From NCBI RefSeq assembly GCF_001651855.1, contig NZ_LNQC01000044.1:1-64000 (forward strand): a stretch of 64,000 bases of DNA, written 5' to 3'. The notes under the pieces are model-generated. The model searched no databases, was not told the origin of the DNA, and saw only the letters and a list, made by a program, of their open reading frames with translations. Positions within the stretch are counted from its first letter, which is position 1; every line of letters begins with the position of its first letter. The position numbers were made by a program, and so were the translations under genes. This DNA is from Sinorhizobium americanum (GTDB taxonomy: Bacteria; Pseudomonadota; Alphaproteobacteria; Rhizobiales; Rhizobiaceae). Below are positions 9,646-19,438 of this stretch, in pieces.

Positions 9646-9852
9646 GCGGGAGGTGAAGCCTTTGCCGTACCGTAGCCGATGAGGCTGCACGCTGCCTGAG
9701 TGTACTGTGGCGACGCCGCGTCGGCGGCGCGGAAGTTGCTTGAAACCCGCGCGTTTCACCTCAACAATGCGCTGAGAATGTGCTGCACATCGAAAGTTGT
9801 CATGCTATTTGTCTAGACGTGAAATTCCTTTCCCTGTTCGAAAGCGGCTGCC
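9646..9852. other. kbl upstream region
   Basis: Together with the repeat just upstream this makes a gene-free stretch of about 350 bp. The part nearest kbl (9760-9850) should hold the kbl-tdh promoter. I could not identify a confident -35/-10 pair. Confidence 0.4.
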
Positions 9853-11040
9853 ATGACCTCTGCCTTCCTTTCTCACCTCCGTTCGGAACTCGACGGCCTG
9901 AAGCAGGCCGGGCTCTACAAGTCCGAACGCGTCATCACCTCCAAGCAAGCGGGCGAGATCGAAGTCGCTTCCGGCGAAAGGGTCCTGAACTTTTGCGCCA
10001 ACAACTATCTGGGCCTCGCAGACAACGAGGAACTTGCCGATGCCGGCAAGAAGGCGCTCGACCGTTACGGCTATGGCATGGCCTCGGTGCGCTTCATCTG
10101 CGGGACGCAGGAGGAGCACAAGCAACTCGAGGCGCGCATTTCCTCCTTTCTTCGCATGGAGGACACGATCCTCTATTCCTCCTGCTTCGATGCCAATGGC
10201 GGGCTGTTCGAGACGCTGCTCGGCGAGGACGACGCGATCATCTCGGACGCCCTGAACCACGCCTCGATCATCGACGGCGTGCGCCTTTCCAAGGCGAAGC
10301 GGTTCCGCTACGCCAATAATGACATGGCGGCGCTGGAGGAGGAGTTGAAGAAGGCGGATGGCAGCCGCTTCAAGCTGATTGCTACCGATGGCGTCTTCTC
10401 CATGGACGGCATCATCGCCAACTTGAGGGGCGTCTGCGACCTTGCGGAGAAATACGGTGCGATGGTCATGGTCGACGACAGCCATGCCGTCGGCTTCGTC
10501 GGCAAGCATGGCCGCGGCTCGGCCGAACATTGCGGTGTCGAAGGGCGGGTCGACATCATCACCGGGACGCTCGGCAAGGCGCTTGGCGGTGCCTCGGGCG
10601 GTTACACCTCGGCAAAGGCCGAGGTCGTCGACTGGCTGCGGCAGCGGTCGCGGCCCTATCTCTTCTCCAATACCCTTGCTCCGGTGATCGCCGCGGCCTC
10701 GCTCAAGGTCTTCGAGCTGATCGACAACGGTGATGCGCTTCGCGCGCGGCTCTATGCCAACTCGGCACTCTTCCGGGCCGAGATGTCGAAGCTCGGCTTC
10801 CGGCTCGCCGGCGAGGGGCACCCGATCATTCCCGTCATGCTTGGCGATGCGGCACTGGCGCAGGAAATGGCGGCGCGCATGCTGGCGAAGGGCGTCTACG
10901 TCATCGGCTTCTCCTTCCCGGTCGTGCCGAGGGGACAGGCACGCATCCGCACGCAGATGTCGGCGGCGCATAGCGAAGCGGACGTGCGGCGTGCAATTGC
11001 TGTTTTTGAAGAGGTTGGCCGGGAGCTGGGCGTGATCTGA
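9853..11040 (+). CDS. kbl: 2-amino-3-ketobutyrate CoA ligase
   Basis: 395 residues, the family length. This PLP enzyme (glycine C-acetyltransferase) cleaves 2-amino-3-ketobutyrate with CoA to glycine and acetyl-CoA, the second step of threonine catabolism. It is a class II aminotransferase of the alpha-oxoamine synthase group. Visible features are [11 protein letters not shown] near the N-terminus, the aspartate that binds the PLP ring in [11 protein letters not shown], and the PLP lysine in [15 protein letters not shown]. The tdh gene follows 42 bp later on the same strand, confirming the pathway. Confidence 0.97.
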   Translation: MTSAFLSHLRSELDGLKQAGLYKSERVITSKQAGEIEVASGERVLNFCANNYLGLADNEELADAGKKALDRYGYGMASVRFICGTQEEHKQLEARISSFLRMEDTILYSSCFDANGGLFETLLGEDDAIISDALNHASIIDGVRLSKAKRFRYANNDMAALEEELKKADGSRFKLIATDGVFSMDGIIANLRGVCDLAEKYGAMVMVDDSHAVGFVGKHGRGSAEHCGVEGRVDIITGTLGKALGGASGGYTSAKAEVVDWLRQRSRPYLFSNTLAPVIAAASLKVFELIDNGDALRARLYANSALFRAEMSKLGFRLAGEGHPIIPVMLGDAALAQEMAARMLAKGVYVIGFSFPVVPRGQARIRTQMSAAHSEADVRRAIAVFEEVGRELGVI

Positions 11041-11082
11041 GGGGCAAGCGTTGGGGCGCGTGGCAGAGGTGAGGAGTTTGCA

Positions 11083-12120
11083 ATGACCAACATGATGAAG
11101 GCGCTGGTCAAGACGAAGCCCGAGGTGGGGCTGTGGATGGAACGCGTGCCGGTGCCGGAGGTCGGGCCGAACGATGTGCTGATCCGCGTCAAGAAATCGG
11201 CGATCTGCGGCACCGACGTCCATATATGGAACTGGGACCAGTGGGCGCAGAAGACCATCCCCGTGCCGATGGTCGTCGGCCATGAGTTCATGGGCGAAAT
11301 CGCCGAGGTCGGCTCGGCGGTCACCAAGCATCACGTCGGCGAGCGCGTCTCCGGCGAAGGCCATATCGTCTGCGGCAAGTGCCGCAACTGCCGGGCGGGC
11401 CGGGGGCATCTCTGCCGCAACACGCTCGGCGTCGGCGTCAACCGGCCGGGCTCCTTCGCCGAGTTCGTCTGCCTGCCGGAATACAATGTCGTGACGATCC
11501 CGGACGACGTGCCGGACGAGATCGCCGCGATCTTCGATCCCTTCGGCAATGCCGTGCACACGGCGCTTTCCTTTGATCTGGTCGGCGAGGACGTGCTCGT
11601 CACCGGCGCCGGACCGATCGGCATCATGGGCGCGTTGGTCGCCAAACGCTCAGGCGCCCGCAAGGTGGTGATCACCGACATCAATCCGGTGCGCCTCGAC
11701 CTCGCCCGCAAGCTCGGGATCGACTACGTCGTCGACGCCTCGAAAGAGAACCTTGCCGATGTGATGCGCTCGATCGGCATGACCGAAGGCTTCGACGTCG
11801 GGCTCGAAATGTCGGGCGCGGCACCCGCCTTTCGCGACATGATCGACAAGATGAACAATGGCGGCAAGATCGCCATTCTCGGCATTGCGCCCGCCGGGTT
11901 CGAGATCGACTGGAACAAGGTGATCTTCAAGATGCTCAACCTGAAGGGCATCTATGGCCGCGAAATGTTCGAGACCTGGTACAAGATGATCGCCTTCGTT
12001 CAGGGCGGGCTCGACCTTTCGCCGGTCATCACCCACCGCATCGGCATCGACGCCTTTTGCGATGGCTTCGAGGCGATGCGCTCCGGCAATTCCGGCAAGG
12101 TGGTGATGGATTGGCTGTGA
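11083..12120 (+). CDS. tdh: L-threonine 3-dehydrogenase
   Basis: 345 residues. A zinc-dependent medium-chain dehydrogenase that oxidises L-threonine to 2-amino-3-ketobutyrate with NAD, feeding Kbl. The catalytic zinc ligands are in CGTDVH (Cys) and GHEFMG (His-Glu). The structural zinc site is [15 protein letters not shown]. The Rossmann motif is [10 protein letters not shown]. Start ATG 11083 has GAGGAG upstream; ATG 11092 is a close alternative. It is the second gene of a kbl-tdh operon. Confidence 0.97.
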   Translation: MTNMMKALVKTKPEVGLWMERVPVPEVGPNDVLIRVKKSAICGTDVHIWNWDQWAQKTIPVPMVVGHEFMGEIAEVGSAVTKHHVGERVSGEGHIVCGKCRNCRAGRGHLCRNTLGVGVNRPGSFAEFVCLPEYNVVTIPDDVPDEIAAIFDPFGNAVHTALSFDLVGEDVLVTGAGPIGIMGALVAKRSGARKVVITDINPVRLDLARKLGIDYVVDASKENLADVMRSIGMTEGFDVGLEMSGAAPAFRDMIDKMNNGGKIAILGIAPAGFEIDWNKVIFKMLNLKGIYGREMFETWYKMIAFVQGGLDLSPVITHRIGIDAFCDGFEAMRSGNSGKVVMDWL

Positions 12121-12565
12121 TGTGACTGCGGGTTGCATCCCGAAATGGAACAAAGCGCCGATCGCGGAAAAAGCCTGCGCCTCTTGTCTTTTAAGAGGGC
12201 GCTCCTACATCTTGAGCAACCCTGGTGAACGGCGAGATAGTCCCGTCGATATGCGTTTTTTGCCGATTTGCGCGGTTTTTCACCGGAAAAGCTTGACGGG
12301 ATGAAAAATTCTGGGAATCACCATTTCAAGCAGAAATGGCGACATGGTACGGCGGATAGGGAATCATGCCAGAGACGATTCAGTGGCAGGACTGTCGAAG
12401 CTTGCCCGCTCAACCGCGATCGCTATCGTGGTTAATCAGGAATTAAACATCATCCCGTTACGTCAGGGGAAATGAATCGGTGGCGGGTGCGCGGCGCGCC
12501 CGAACCCCCGAGCGGCATTGGGCACCGGGCGCAGGCCGGTTGCGACAAGGAAAGCGACGAAATAA
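12121..12565. other. rpoD upstream non-coding region
   Basis: 445 bp between tdh and rpoD with no convincing gene. A CTTGACG element near 12291 resembles a -35 hexamer, but the -10 candidate downstream is weak. The long leader is consistent with multiple rpoD promoters; no terminator with a T-tract is seen after tdh. Only weak hairpins are present. Confidence 0.45.
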
Positions 12566-14620
12566 ATGGCAACAAAAGTCAAAGAAAACGAAGAAGCAGA
12601 CGTTGAACGCGAAGGCACTCCGGACGGTCCGCTTCTCGATCTTTCCGACGACGCTGTCAAGAAGATGATCAAAGCCGCCAAGAAGCGCGGCTATGTGACG
12701 ATGGACGAATTGAATTCCGTCCTGCCTTCCGAGGAAGTCACCTCCGAGCAGATCGAAGACACGATGGCGATGCTCTCCGACATGGGCATCAACGTCATCG
12801 AGGACGAGGAAGCCGAGGAGGCCGCCGGCGGCGACGACGAGGACGCTGGCGACGACAGCGAGAGCGAAGGCGGCGAGCTGGCGACGGTCAGCGGCACGGC
12901 GCTTGCCACCGGCAAGAAGAAGGAGCCGACAGACCGCACCGACGACCCGGTGCGCATGTATCTGCGCGAGATGGGCTCGGTGGAACTGCTCTCCCGCGAA
13001 GGCGAAATCGCCATCGCCAAGCGCATCGAGGCCGGCCGCGAAACGATGATCGCCGGTCTTTGCGAAAGCCCACTCACCTTCCAGGCGCTGATCATCTGGC
13101 GCGACGAGCTGAACGAGGGCCAGACGCTGCTGCGCGAGATCATCGATCTCGAAACCACCTATTCCGGACCCGAGGCCAAGGCTGCTCCGCAGTTCCAGAG
13201 CCCGGAAAAGATCGAAGCCGACCGCAAGGCTGCCGAGGAGAAGGAAAAGACCCGCAAGTCGCGCGTTGCGGCCAATGATGACGACATCACCAATGTCGGC
13301 GGCGAAGGCCAGCCGGTCGAGGAAGAAGAAGAGGACGACGACGAGTCGAACCTCTCACTCGCAGCGATGGAAGCGGAACTTCGCCCGCAGGTGATGGAAA
13401 CGCTCGACATCATCGCCGAGACCTACAAGAAGCTCCGCAAGCTGCAGGACCAGCAGGTGGAAGCGCGGCTCGCCGCGACCGGTACGCTGTCGCCGGCGCA
13501 GGAGCGCCGCTACAAGGAACTGAAGGACGAGCTGATCAAGGCGGTGAAGTCGCTGTCGCTCAACCAGAACCGCATCGATGCGCTGGTCGAGCAGCTCTAC
13601 GACATTTCCAAGCGCCTGATGCAGAACGAGGGCCGGCTGCTGCGCCTTGCCGAATCCTACGGCGTCAAGCGCGACTCCTTCCTCGAGCAATATTCCGGCG
13701 CCGAGCTCGATCCGAACTGGATGAAGTCGATCAGCAATCTCGCCGGCAAGGGCTGGAAGGAATTTGCCAAGGCCGAGAACCAGACGATCCGCGACATCCG
13801 CCAGGAGATCCAGAATCTTGCGACCGAGACCGGCATTTCGATTGCCGAGTTCCGCCGCATCGTCTCGATGGTGCAGAAGGGCGAGCGCGAGGCGCGGATT
13901 GCCAAGAAGGAAATGGTCGAGGCGAACCTGCGGCTGGTGATCTCGATCGCCAAGAAGTACACGAACCGCGGCCTGCAGTTCCTGGACCTCATCCAGGAAG
14001 GCAATATCGGCCTGATGAAGGCGGTGGACAAGTTCGAGTACCGCCGCGGCTACAAGTTCTCGACCTATGCAACCTGGTGGATCCGGCAGGCGATCACCCG
14101 CTCGATCGCCGACCAGGCCCGCACCATCCGCATTCCGGTGCACATGATCGAGACGATCAACAAGATCGTCCGCACCTCGCGCCAGATGCTGCACGAGATC
14201 GGCCGCGAGCCGACGCCGGAAGAACTGGCGGAAAAGCTCGCCATGCCGCTCGAGAAGGTGCGCAAGGTCCTGAAGATCGCCAAGGAGCCGATCTCGCTCG
14301 AAACCCCCGTCGGTGACGAAGAGGATTCGCATCTCGGCGACTTTATCGAGGACAAGAACGCGCTGCTGCCGATCGACGCGGCTATCCAGGCGAACCTGCG
14401 CGAAACGACGACCCGCGTCCTCGCCTCGCTGACGCCGCGCGAAGAACGCGTCTTGCGCATGCGCTTCGGCATCGGCATGAACACCGACCACACGCTCGAG
14501 GAAGTCGGCCAGCAGTTCTCGGTTACCCGCGAGCGCATTCGCCAGATCGAGGCGAAGGCCTTGCGCAAGCTCAAGCACCCGAGCCGTTCGCGCAAGCTGC
14601 GCTCGTTCCTGGACAGCTGA
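12566..14620 (+). CDS. rpoD: Primary sigma factor (sigma-70, RpoD/SigA)
   Basis: 684 residues, typical of alphaproteobacterial RpoD. Region 1.1 is at the N-terminus, followed by an acidic stretch. Region 1.2 starts at [22 protein letters not shown]. The non-conserved region has a second acidic run ([10 protein letters not shown]). Region 2 includes [41 protein letters not shown] core binding and the -10 reading segment [17 protein letters not shown]. Region 4.2 ends the protein with the -35 helix-turn-helix [20 protein letters not shown]. The dnaG-rpoD association is the ancient macromolecular synthesis arrangement, here interrupted by recQ and kbl-tdh. Confidence 0.98.
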   Translation: MATKVKENEEADVEREGTPDGPLLDLSDDAVKKMIKAAKKRGYVTMDELNSVLPSEEVTSEQIEDTMAMLSDMGINVIEDEEAEEAAGGDDEDAGDDSESEGGELATVSGTALATGKKKEPTDRTDDPVRMYLREMGSVELLSREGEIAIAKRIEAGRETMIAGLCESPLTFQALIIWRDELNEGQTLLREIIDLETTYSGPEAKAAPQFQSPEKIEADRKAAEEKEKTRKSRVAANDDDITNVGGEGQPVEEEEEDDDESNLSLAAMEAELRPQVMETLDIIAETYKKLRKLQDQQVEARLAATGTLSPAQERRYKELKDELIKAVKSLSLNQNRIDALVEQLYDISKRLMQNEGRLLRLAESYGVKRDSFLEQYSGAELDPNWMKSISNLAGKGWKEFAKAENQTIRDIRQEIQNLATETGISIAEFRRIVSMVQKGEREARIAKKEMVEANLRLVISIAKKYTNRGLQFLDLIQEGNIGLMKAVDKFEYRRGYKFSTYATWWIRQAITRSIADQARTIRIPVHMIETINKIVRTSRQMLHEIGREPTPEELAEKLAMPLEKVRKVLKIAKEPISLETPVGDEEDSHLGDFIEDKNALLPIDAAIQANLRETTTRVLASLTPREERVLRMRFGIGMNTDHTLEEVGQQFSVTRERIRQIEAKALRKLKHPSRSRKLRSFLDS

Positions 14621-14647
14621 GCAGAGATCGACGACCTGAACGAATTT

Positions 14648-14683
14648 GAAAAAGCCGGAACAAGCGTCCGGCTTTTTCATTTT
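14648..14683 (+). terminator. rpoD terminator
   Basis: A 12-bp perfect stem, GAAAAAGCCGGA / TCCGGCTTTTTC, with a 7-base loop, followed by ATTTTT. It lies 28 bp after the rpoD stop codon and is a strong intrinsic terminator. Confidence 0.92.
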
Positions 14684-14933
14684 TGGCAAGGCCTGCAAGC
14701 CATGGGCCTGTAGCGCTGAGCTTGTTCGGACTGAACCGCAGGATTATACTTCCGAGCTTGCAGCGAAAGGGGGCACTGGTTTGCAGTGCGAGAGAAGTAG
14801 TTGCACCGCAGGCGTCCGCCCGTGCATTGGAGCGCCGGCACTTGAACCCGTAAGAAGCGCTCTGCCCCTTCTAAAATCGGAGCATCTTTAGGCGCTTTCC
14901 GTCGAAGGCGGGATGCTCTGCGGGAGGTGTGAG

Positions 14934-15227
14934 ATGACCACTTACGTCGTGCTCCTCAATTGGACCGATCAGGGTATCAGAAGCGTGCGGGAATCCCCGA
15001 AGCGGCTCGATGCAGCGAGGAAGGTCCTTGAAGAAATGGGCGGATCGTTCAAGGATTTCTATCTCACCATGGGCGAATACGACATGGTGGCGATCTGCGA
15101 GGCACCGGACGATGCGGTGGCCGCGCGATTCTCGCTGACGCTGGGCACCTACGGCAACGTGCGCACCCGGACATTGAAGGCCTTTCCAGAGGCGGCCTAT
15201 CGCGAACTGATCGGCACGCTCGGTTAA
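14934..15227 (+). CDS. GYD domain-containing protein
   Basis: 97 residues. A small alpha/beta protein of the GYD family (ferredoxin-like fold): TTYVVLLNWTDQGIRSVRESPKR at the N-terminus and the conserved MGEYDMVAICEAPDD in the centre, where the family has its name motif GxYD. ATG 14934 is chosen because GGGAGGTG precedes it; an upstream start at 14913 adds a Cys-rich, non-conserved tail. The function of GYD proteins is unknown. Confidence 0.87.
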   Translation: MTTYVVLLNWTDQGIRSVRESPKRLDAARKVLEEMGGSFKDFYLTMGEYDMVAICEAPDDAVAARFSLTLGTYGNVRTRTLKAFPEAAYRELIGTLG

Positions 15228-15236
15228 CTTAAGTTG

Positions 15237-15250
15237 TAACCGACCGGTTA
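15237..15250. promoter_or_regulatory. Palindrome TAACCG-AC-CGGTTA, possible operator
   Basis: A 14-bp dyad about 155 bp upstream of the lipoprotein gene. ACCGACCGGT-type dyads are often TetR/AcrR-family operators, but no TetR gene is nearby and the distance to the gene is large. Listed with low confidence. Confidence 0.2.
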
Positions 15251-15391
15251 TCGCCGCGGCGCACCGTTTCCGAAGAAGATTTGCGCTGCGCCGCGGATGT
15301 GTGTCCGCCCGAAACGCGCGGCGCCGCAGAAGCCATTCAACTTCGCTTCAAAACCGTTCCTTAACATTTACGCTTTATCAATCTCTCGCAT

Positions 15392-15976
15392 ATGAGAGGT
15401 TCCGCGATGCGTTGCGTTTTTGTCGTCGTCCTCCTGTTACTGGCCGGCTGCGGAACGGTGCCGAGAGATACCCGGAACGCCTGCGCGGTTTTCGAGCAGC
15501 GAGATGGCCTTTTCAACAATTGGCGCCGGGCCGCCTATGCGGCGGAGCGCGAATATGGCGTGCCCGTACCCGTGCTGATGGCGACGATCTACACGGAATC
15601 CGGCTATCGCCACAATGCACGGCCGCCGCGCACCAAGCTCCTCGGCTTCATTCCCTGGACGCGGGTCTCAACGGCTTACGGCTATTCGCAGGCGCTCGAC
15701 GGCACCTGGGCGCGCTACCAGGCCGAAACCGGGCGCTGGATGGCACGCCGGACGGATTTTGCCGATGCCATCCGCTTCATCGCCTGGTACCACAATCAAA
15801 GCCACCAGCAGAACGGCATTGCGCTCAACGACCCCTATCGGCTCTACGTCGCCTATTATCACGGCCAGGGCGGCTATGCGCGCGGCAACTGGAGCGAGAC
15901 GGCGAAGACCGGCGCCAAGCGCGCCAGCAACGTCGCCGCGCTTTATGCGCGGCAGCTGCAGGGCTGCGGCGGCTGA
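15392..15976 (+). CDS. SLT-like transglycosylase lipoprotein
   Basis: 194 residues (189 if ATG 15407 is used). A lipoprotein signal is visible: MRCVFVVVLLLLAGC with the lipobox LAGC. The mature part has ATIYTESGYRHNARPP, resembling the catalytic-glutamate region of soluble lytic transglycosylases (ES motif), and later AYYHGQGGY, like the GYN region of that fold. It would act on peptidoglycan at the inner face of the outer membrane. It stands alone between the GYD and DUF1428 genes. Activity is inferred from motif resemblance. Confidence 0.75.
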   Translation: MRGSAMRCVFVVVLLLLAGCGTVPRDTRNACAVFEQRDGLFNNWRRAAYAAEREYGVPVPVLMATIYTESGYRHNARPPRTKLLGFIPWTRVSTAYGYSQALDGTWARYQAETGRWMARRTDFADAIRFIAWYHNQSHQQNGIALNDPYRLYVAYYHGQGGYARGNWSETAKTGAKRASNVAALYARQLQGCGG

Positions 15977-16090
15977 GGCCGTCCAGTCTCTTTCGAGGAT
16001 CAGTCATCCCTCCGCGAAAAAATTGCCTTTCGCTGTCGGAACCTTTCCGCTCCGGCCGTCCTTTGTTGACTTTCAACGGAGGAGACGGAC

Positions 16091-16444
16091 ATGGCCTATG
16101 TGGATGGTTTTCTGATTGCGCTGCCGAAGCAGAACGTCGAGGCCTACAAGGATCTGGCCCGCAAGGCCGGCGAGGTCTGGAAGGAACACGGTGCCCTGAA
16201 CTACGTCGAATGCCTGGGCGACGACGTGCCCTATGGCGAGCTTACCTCCTTTCCGCGGGCGGTGCAGGCCAAGGAGGACGAGACCGTGGTCTTCTCATGG
16301 GTCGTTTATCGGTCGCGCCAGGACCGCGATGCGATCATCGCCAAGGTGATGGCCGATCCGCGGCTGCAGGGCGACGAATGGAAATCCATTTTCGACGGCA
16401 AGCGGATGATCTATGGCGGCTTCCAGGCCTTTCTGGAACTTTGA
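16091..16444 (+). CDS. DUF1428 family protein (YbaA-like)
   Basis: 117 residues, the family length. The start MAYVDGFLIALPKQN and the central YVECLGDDVPYGELTSFPRAV and later FSWVVYRSR..RD are characteristic of DUF1428, the family of E. coli YbaA, a dimeric alpha/beta-barrel fold of unknown function. GGAGGAGACGGAC precedes the ATG and gives a strong ribosome site. Conserved Asp, Glu and Cys residues in the centre could bind a ligand, but no reaction is known. Confidence 0.85.
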   Translation: MAYVDGFLIALPKQNVEAYKDLARKAGEVWKEHGALNYVECLGDDVPYGELTSFPRAVQAKEDETVVFSWVVYRSRQDRDAIIAKVMADPRLQGDEWKSIFDGKRMIYGGFQAFLEL

Positions 16445-16591
16445 CCAGCCGCCGGGCGTCGGGGCCGGCGCTGCGCAACGCCGAGATGCTAAGCGGTTCT
16501 TTCAATTCGGAAGGGCTTCGCAGTACAGTCCTTTGGTAACGGGTGCCGGCGACGGCGCGGCGCCCGGGCACTTAGTCTAGGGACGACAGCC

Positions 16592-17014
16592 ATGCCGCAG
16601 ACCGTCATTACCATCGCCACCAAGGGGCAGGGGCTCTACGAGTTCACCGGCGAGGCGGCCAATTTCGTGCGGGGGTGCGCGGCCTCGGAGGGGCTTCTGA
16701 CCGTTTTCGTGCGCCACACCTCCGCCTCGCTCATCATTCAGGAAAATGCCGATCTGGACGTTCGGCGCGATCTGCACGAATTCTTCCATCGCCTCGTGCC
16801 GCCATCGTCCGCGCCTTCGATGGGCTGGATCGTCCACACCCAGGAAGGGCCGGACGACATGCCCGCCCATATCAAGGCAGCGTTGACCCAGGTCTCGGTC
16901 GGCATTCCCGTCATGGACGGGCGCATGGCGCTCGGCACGTGGCAGGGAATTTACCTCTTCGAGCACCGCGACCGGCCGCATCGCCGCGAAATTATCCTGC
17001 ATCTCGCCAGCTGA
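16592..17014 (+). CDS. YjbQ / UPF0047 family protein
   Basis: 140 residues. The signature VRHTSASLIIQENADLDVR and the C-terminal GTWQGIYLFEHRDRPHRRE place it in the UPF0047 family, known as YjbQ or secondary thiamine-phosphate synthase: members show weak thiamine-phosphate synthase activity in vivo, but the physiological role is debated. The conserved His in the signature and those at the C-terminus form a metal site in solved structures. The NTF2-like gene follows 15 bp later, so the two may be cotranscribed. Confidence 0.9.
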   Translation: MPQTVITIATKGQGLYEFTGEAANFVRGCAASEGLLTVFVRHTSASLIIQENADLDVRRDLHEFFHRLVPPSSAPSMGWIVHTQEGPDDMPAHIKAALTQVSVGIPVMDGRMALGTWQGIYLFEHRDRPHRREIILHLAS

Positions 17015-17029
17015 CCCAAGGAGGAAACG

Positions 17030-17434
17030 ATGACGGACGCCCAGACTATTGCCGGACGCTTCATCGAGGCCGTGAACGATCGGGATTTCGAAACGCTCGC
17101 CCGCCTCCTCGACGACGATGTCGCCTTCGATTCGCTGACCGGGCAGCGCACGCTCGGGATCGGGCCCCTCAGAACCTGGGTGATGAGCTATCTGCGCCAT
17201 TTCGACGAGAGCTTCGGCGACGTCGTGCTGATGCGCGATGCCTTCGGGCAACGCGTGGCGGCCGACACGACCGCGCGCGGCACGTACCGCGAAACGATGG
17301 CCGGCTTTCCGCAGGCATCGGGTCAGAGCTATGCCGTCCCGAGCGTCTTCATCTTCGAGGTCGAGGAGGGTGTCATCACCCGGCTCAGCCACTATCGCAA
17401 CCTGCGCTTGTTCGAACGGGAACTCGGCGGCTGA
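17030..17434 (+). CDS. NTF2-like (SnoaL-type) protein
   Basis: 134 residues. IAGRFIEAVNDRDFETLARLLDDDVAFDSL is the N-terminal helix pair and first strand of the nuclear transport factor 2 / SnoaL fold, and FIFEVEEGVITRLSHYRNLRLF the last two strands. AAGGAGGAAACG upstream gives a strong ribosome site. Many members are small-molecule isomerases or ligand binders; here nothing fixes the ligand. Probably translated from the same transcript as the YjbQ gene. Confidence 0.82.
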   Translation: MTDAQTIAGRFIEAVNDRDFETLARLLDDDVAFDSLTGQRTLGIGPLRTWVMSYLRHFDESFGDVVLMRDAFGQRVAADTTARGTYRETMAGFPQASGQSYAVPSVFIFEVEEGVITRLSHYRNLRLFERELGG

Positions 17435-17745
17435 ATGGAGCAGAATGAAACGCGTCGCGTTTCAATGCGTTAGCACACCCCCTGCACAGCTGGAAGGAAC
17501 GATTCCGTTCATTCTTCGTTTCCCCTCGAACGGGAAGAGGAAAGCGCGAGCGGTCGTCCGTTCACGTCCCCCGCTGACCACCTGCCGCAAATCCGGCCGA
17601 ATCGCCTGAGATGCGCGCGGTGGGGTAGGCCTCATCCTGAACGCCGCATGAACGAAGGGTTCCGGTGCCGTTCAGCTTGTCAGGACTAGATTTGGATCAT
17701 CGAAGAGAGTGATCCGCCAACCCTTCGCTAAACGGAGAAAATGTC
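17435..17745. other. Intergenic region with hairpin
   Basis: 311 bp without a gene. Just after the NTF2-like stop codon there is a tight hairpin, TGAAACGCG-T-CGCGTTTCA (17446-17464), which may end the transcript although no long T-run follows. The remainder should contain the promoter of the basic exported protein; no clear consensus was seen. Confidence 0.45.
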
Positions 17746-18114
17746 ATGAGGAAGTTTCTTGTCAATGCAGCCGTCGCCGCCGTTGTCGGACTGACCGGCC
17801 TTGTCGGCACCACCACCACGGCTTCGGCCGATGCGCTGGTCTTCGAATTCGGCCAGGGTGGCGGCGTACAATACCGCGAACGCGACTATGACCGCTGGGA
17901 CGACCGTCGCGACTGGCGCCGCGACCGCTGGGAACGCCGTGGCCGTTGTGAACCGTGGCTCGCCGTCGACAAGGCACGTGATCGTGGTCTGCGCCGCGCC
18001 CATATCGCCGACGTTTCGCGCCGCCAAGTCGTCGTCCAGGGCCGCCGTCACGGCGATCGCCAGGCCATCATCTTCGCCAATGTCCGCGGCTGCCCGATCA
18101 TCGGTCGCTGGTAA
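17746..18114 (+). CDS. Small basic exported protein, function unknown
   Basis: 122 residues. A Sec signal peptide is evident: MRKFLVNAAVAAVVGLTGLVGTTTTASA with cleavage probably after ASA. The mature protein is very Arg/Asp/Trp-rich (repeated DRWDDRRDWRRDRW), then a more ordered C-terminus with two Cys (GRCEPWLAVDKAR and RGCPIIGRW) that could form a disulphide. Proteins of this type are common in Rhizobiaceae periplasms and are unassigned. A strong terminator follows. Confidence 0.8.
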   Translation: MRKFLVNAAVAAVVGLTGLVGTTTTASADALVFEFGQGGGVQYRERDYDRWDDRRDWRRDRWERRGRCEPWLAVDKARDRGLRRAHIADVSRRQVVVQGRRHGDRQAIIFANVRGCPIIGRW

Positions 18115-18247
18115 GGACGGGTCTTTGTCTCCCGACAGTGCCGCGCGTCTTTTCAGACGCGCAGAGGTCGCTGTCAGACGTTGAAGCGCTGTATGTTTTT
18201 ATCCTAAATCGGCTTCGATTTAAGGAACATGCAGCAAGGCTGACAAA

Positions 18248-18286
18248 AAGAGCCCCGCGCCTAGGCGCCGGGGCTCTTCTTTTTTG
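18248..18286 (+). terminator. Intrinsic terminator
   Basis: AAGAGCCCC-GCGCC pairs with GGCGC-CGGGGCTCTT with one bulged base, around a TAG loop, and is followed by a T-rich run. The opposite strand also has A-rich flanks, so it can serve the converging SIMPL-domain gene. Confidence 0.88.
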
Positions 18287-18326
18287 ACGTTCAATGAGGG
18301 CAGCCTGGGACTGCAGGCGGTCGCTG

Positions 18327-19112
18327 CTACTGATCGACCGCGAAGGTGACGTTGACGGTGACGCTATAGGCCTGCTCGCCGGTTGCGATCGGCACCTGAT
18401 CGGCGGCGAATTCCTTGGCCATGCTGCGCATCGGCACCGGCGGCTCGTCGCGGGCCGGTTGTTCGGAAAGCTCGATCAGCCGGCCGAGCGAGACTCCGGC
18501 CGCTTCCGCCAGCACTCTTGCCTTGTTGATCGCATCGGCGACAGCGGCCTTGCGGGCCTCGGTAATCACCGTCTCCGGCTTGTCGTTGGTAAATTCGATG
18601 CCGCCGCCCTGATTGACGCCGAGCGTCACGGATTGGTCGAGGACTTGGCCGAGCTTCGCCAGATCGCGCACGCGCACGCTGACGCCGTTGCCGACCTGGT
18701 AGCCGACGAGCTCCGGCGGGCGGGCGCTGCCGTCGCTGTTCTGGGGATAGTTGTATTGCGGCATGATCGAGAAGCCGCTTGTCTGCAGGTCGCGCTCGGC
18801 AATGCCGGACTGTTTCAGCGCCGAAAGCACCTCGGCCATCGCCTTGTTATTGGCGTCGAGCGCCTCGCGCGCGGTCTTGGCGTCCTTGACGACGCTCAGC
18901 TGCACGATCGCCATGTCGGGTGCCGTCGTCGCTCGGCCTTCGCCGGAAACCTTGATCAGCGCCTGGCGGCCTCTCGGGCCATCCGGGCGCCCCCTGCCGT
19001 CTGCCTTGCCGGCACCGCTGTCCTGCGCTGCCGCGGCTGCCGCAAACGCACCGGCAAAGGCGGCGGCCATCGCCGCGACATGGACCGAGCGGGCAATGCG
19101 TGTGGAAATCAT
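18327..19112 (-). CDS. SIMPL domain (DUF541) periplasmic protein
   Basis: About 261 residues. A signal peptide begins at ATG 19112 (ISTRIARSVHVAAMAAAFAGAFAAAAAAQ). The mature protein is a DUF541/SIMPL domain, the family of Brucella BP26/OMP28: IKVSGEGRATTAPDMAIVQLSV at the start, KAVADAINKARVLAEAAGVSLG near the centre. BP26 forms a channel-like periplasmic oligomer; the role is unclear. ATG 19112 has GGAGAG upstream and gives a clean signal peptide; a longer frame to 19169 is less likely. It converges on the basic exported protein. Confidence 0.88.
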   Translation of the reverse strand: MISTRIARSVHVAAMAAAFAGAFAAAAAAQDSGAGKADGRGRPDGPRGRQALIKVSGEGRATTAPDMAIVQLSVVKDAKTAREALDANNKAMAEVLSALKQSGIAERDLQTSGFSIMPQYNYPQNSDGSARPPELVGYQVGNGVSVRVRDLAKLGQVLDQSVTLGVNQGGGIEFTNDKPETVITEARKAAVADAINKARVLAEAAGVSLGRLIELSEQPARDEPPVPMRSMAKEFAADQVPIATGEQAYSVTVNVTFAVDQ

Positions 19113-19261
19113 GGATGTTACTCTCCGGTTGTTATCGGTCAAATCCATGCTTATCGATTGTGTAGGCATTGCGGCAATGGCTTGTCGGCAAAAAGGTTTT
19201 CCGCTAGAGCCATTTGCAGCCTCGAACTGCCATTGGTTCGCGGCGGCCGGACGACCCGGCA

Positions 19262-19337
19262 GGGCCTGTAGCTCAATGGTTAGAGCCGGCGGCTCATAAC
19301 CGCTTGGTTGGGGGTTCGAGTCCCTCCGGGCCCACCA
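19262..19337 (+). tRNA. tRNA-Ile (anticodon CAT, lysidine type)
   Basis: A 76-nt cloverleaf with encoded CCA. The acceptor stem GGGCCTG pairs with CGGGCCC, the anticodon loop is CTCATAA (anticodon CAT), and the T loop is GTTCGAGTCC. It resembles E. coli ileX much more than initiator or elongator methionine tRNA, so it is probably the tRNA-Ile2 whose C34 becomes lysidine to read AUA; automatic annotation may call it tRNA-Met. Its 3' end is the integration site of the element that follows. Confidence 0.92.
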
Positions 19338-19339
19338 TT
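19321..19339 (+). repeat. attL (left copy of core repeat)
   Basis: TCCCTCCGGGCCCACCATT, comprising the last 17 bases of the tRNA-Ile gene plus TT. Identical to 44477-44495. Integration restored an intact tRNA on this side. Confidence 0.92.
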
Positions 19340-19401
19340 CCCTGCGTAAGGGTTTGAAAATTGAAAAACAAAAGAAAAATCAAACCAGTCCAAGACACCT
19401 C

Positions 19402-19423
19402 TGCTACACAAGAGTGCTACACA
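19402..19423 (+). promoter_or_regulatory. Candidate integrase arm sites, left end
   Basis: Two direct copies of TGCTACACA (19402-19410 and 19415-19423), 13 bp apart, lie about 65 bp inside attL. The same word occurs twice at the other end of the element, as expected of arm-type binding sites of a tyrosine integrase. Confidence 0.55.
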
Positions 19424-19438
19424 GAGGGGTCGGAAGAG

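Noticed and set aside
9805-11559. 584-codon frame opposite kbl/tdh
   Set aside because: Spans two real genes in antisense and has the Arg/His/Asp-rich composition typical of shadow frames.
13355-14698. 447-codon frame opposite rpoD
   Set aside because: Antisense of the conserved sigma core; also crosses the terminator.
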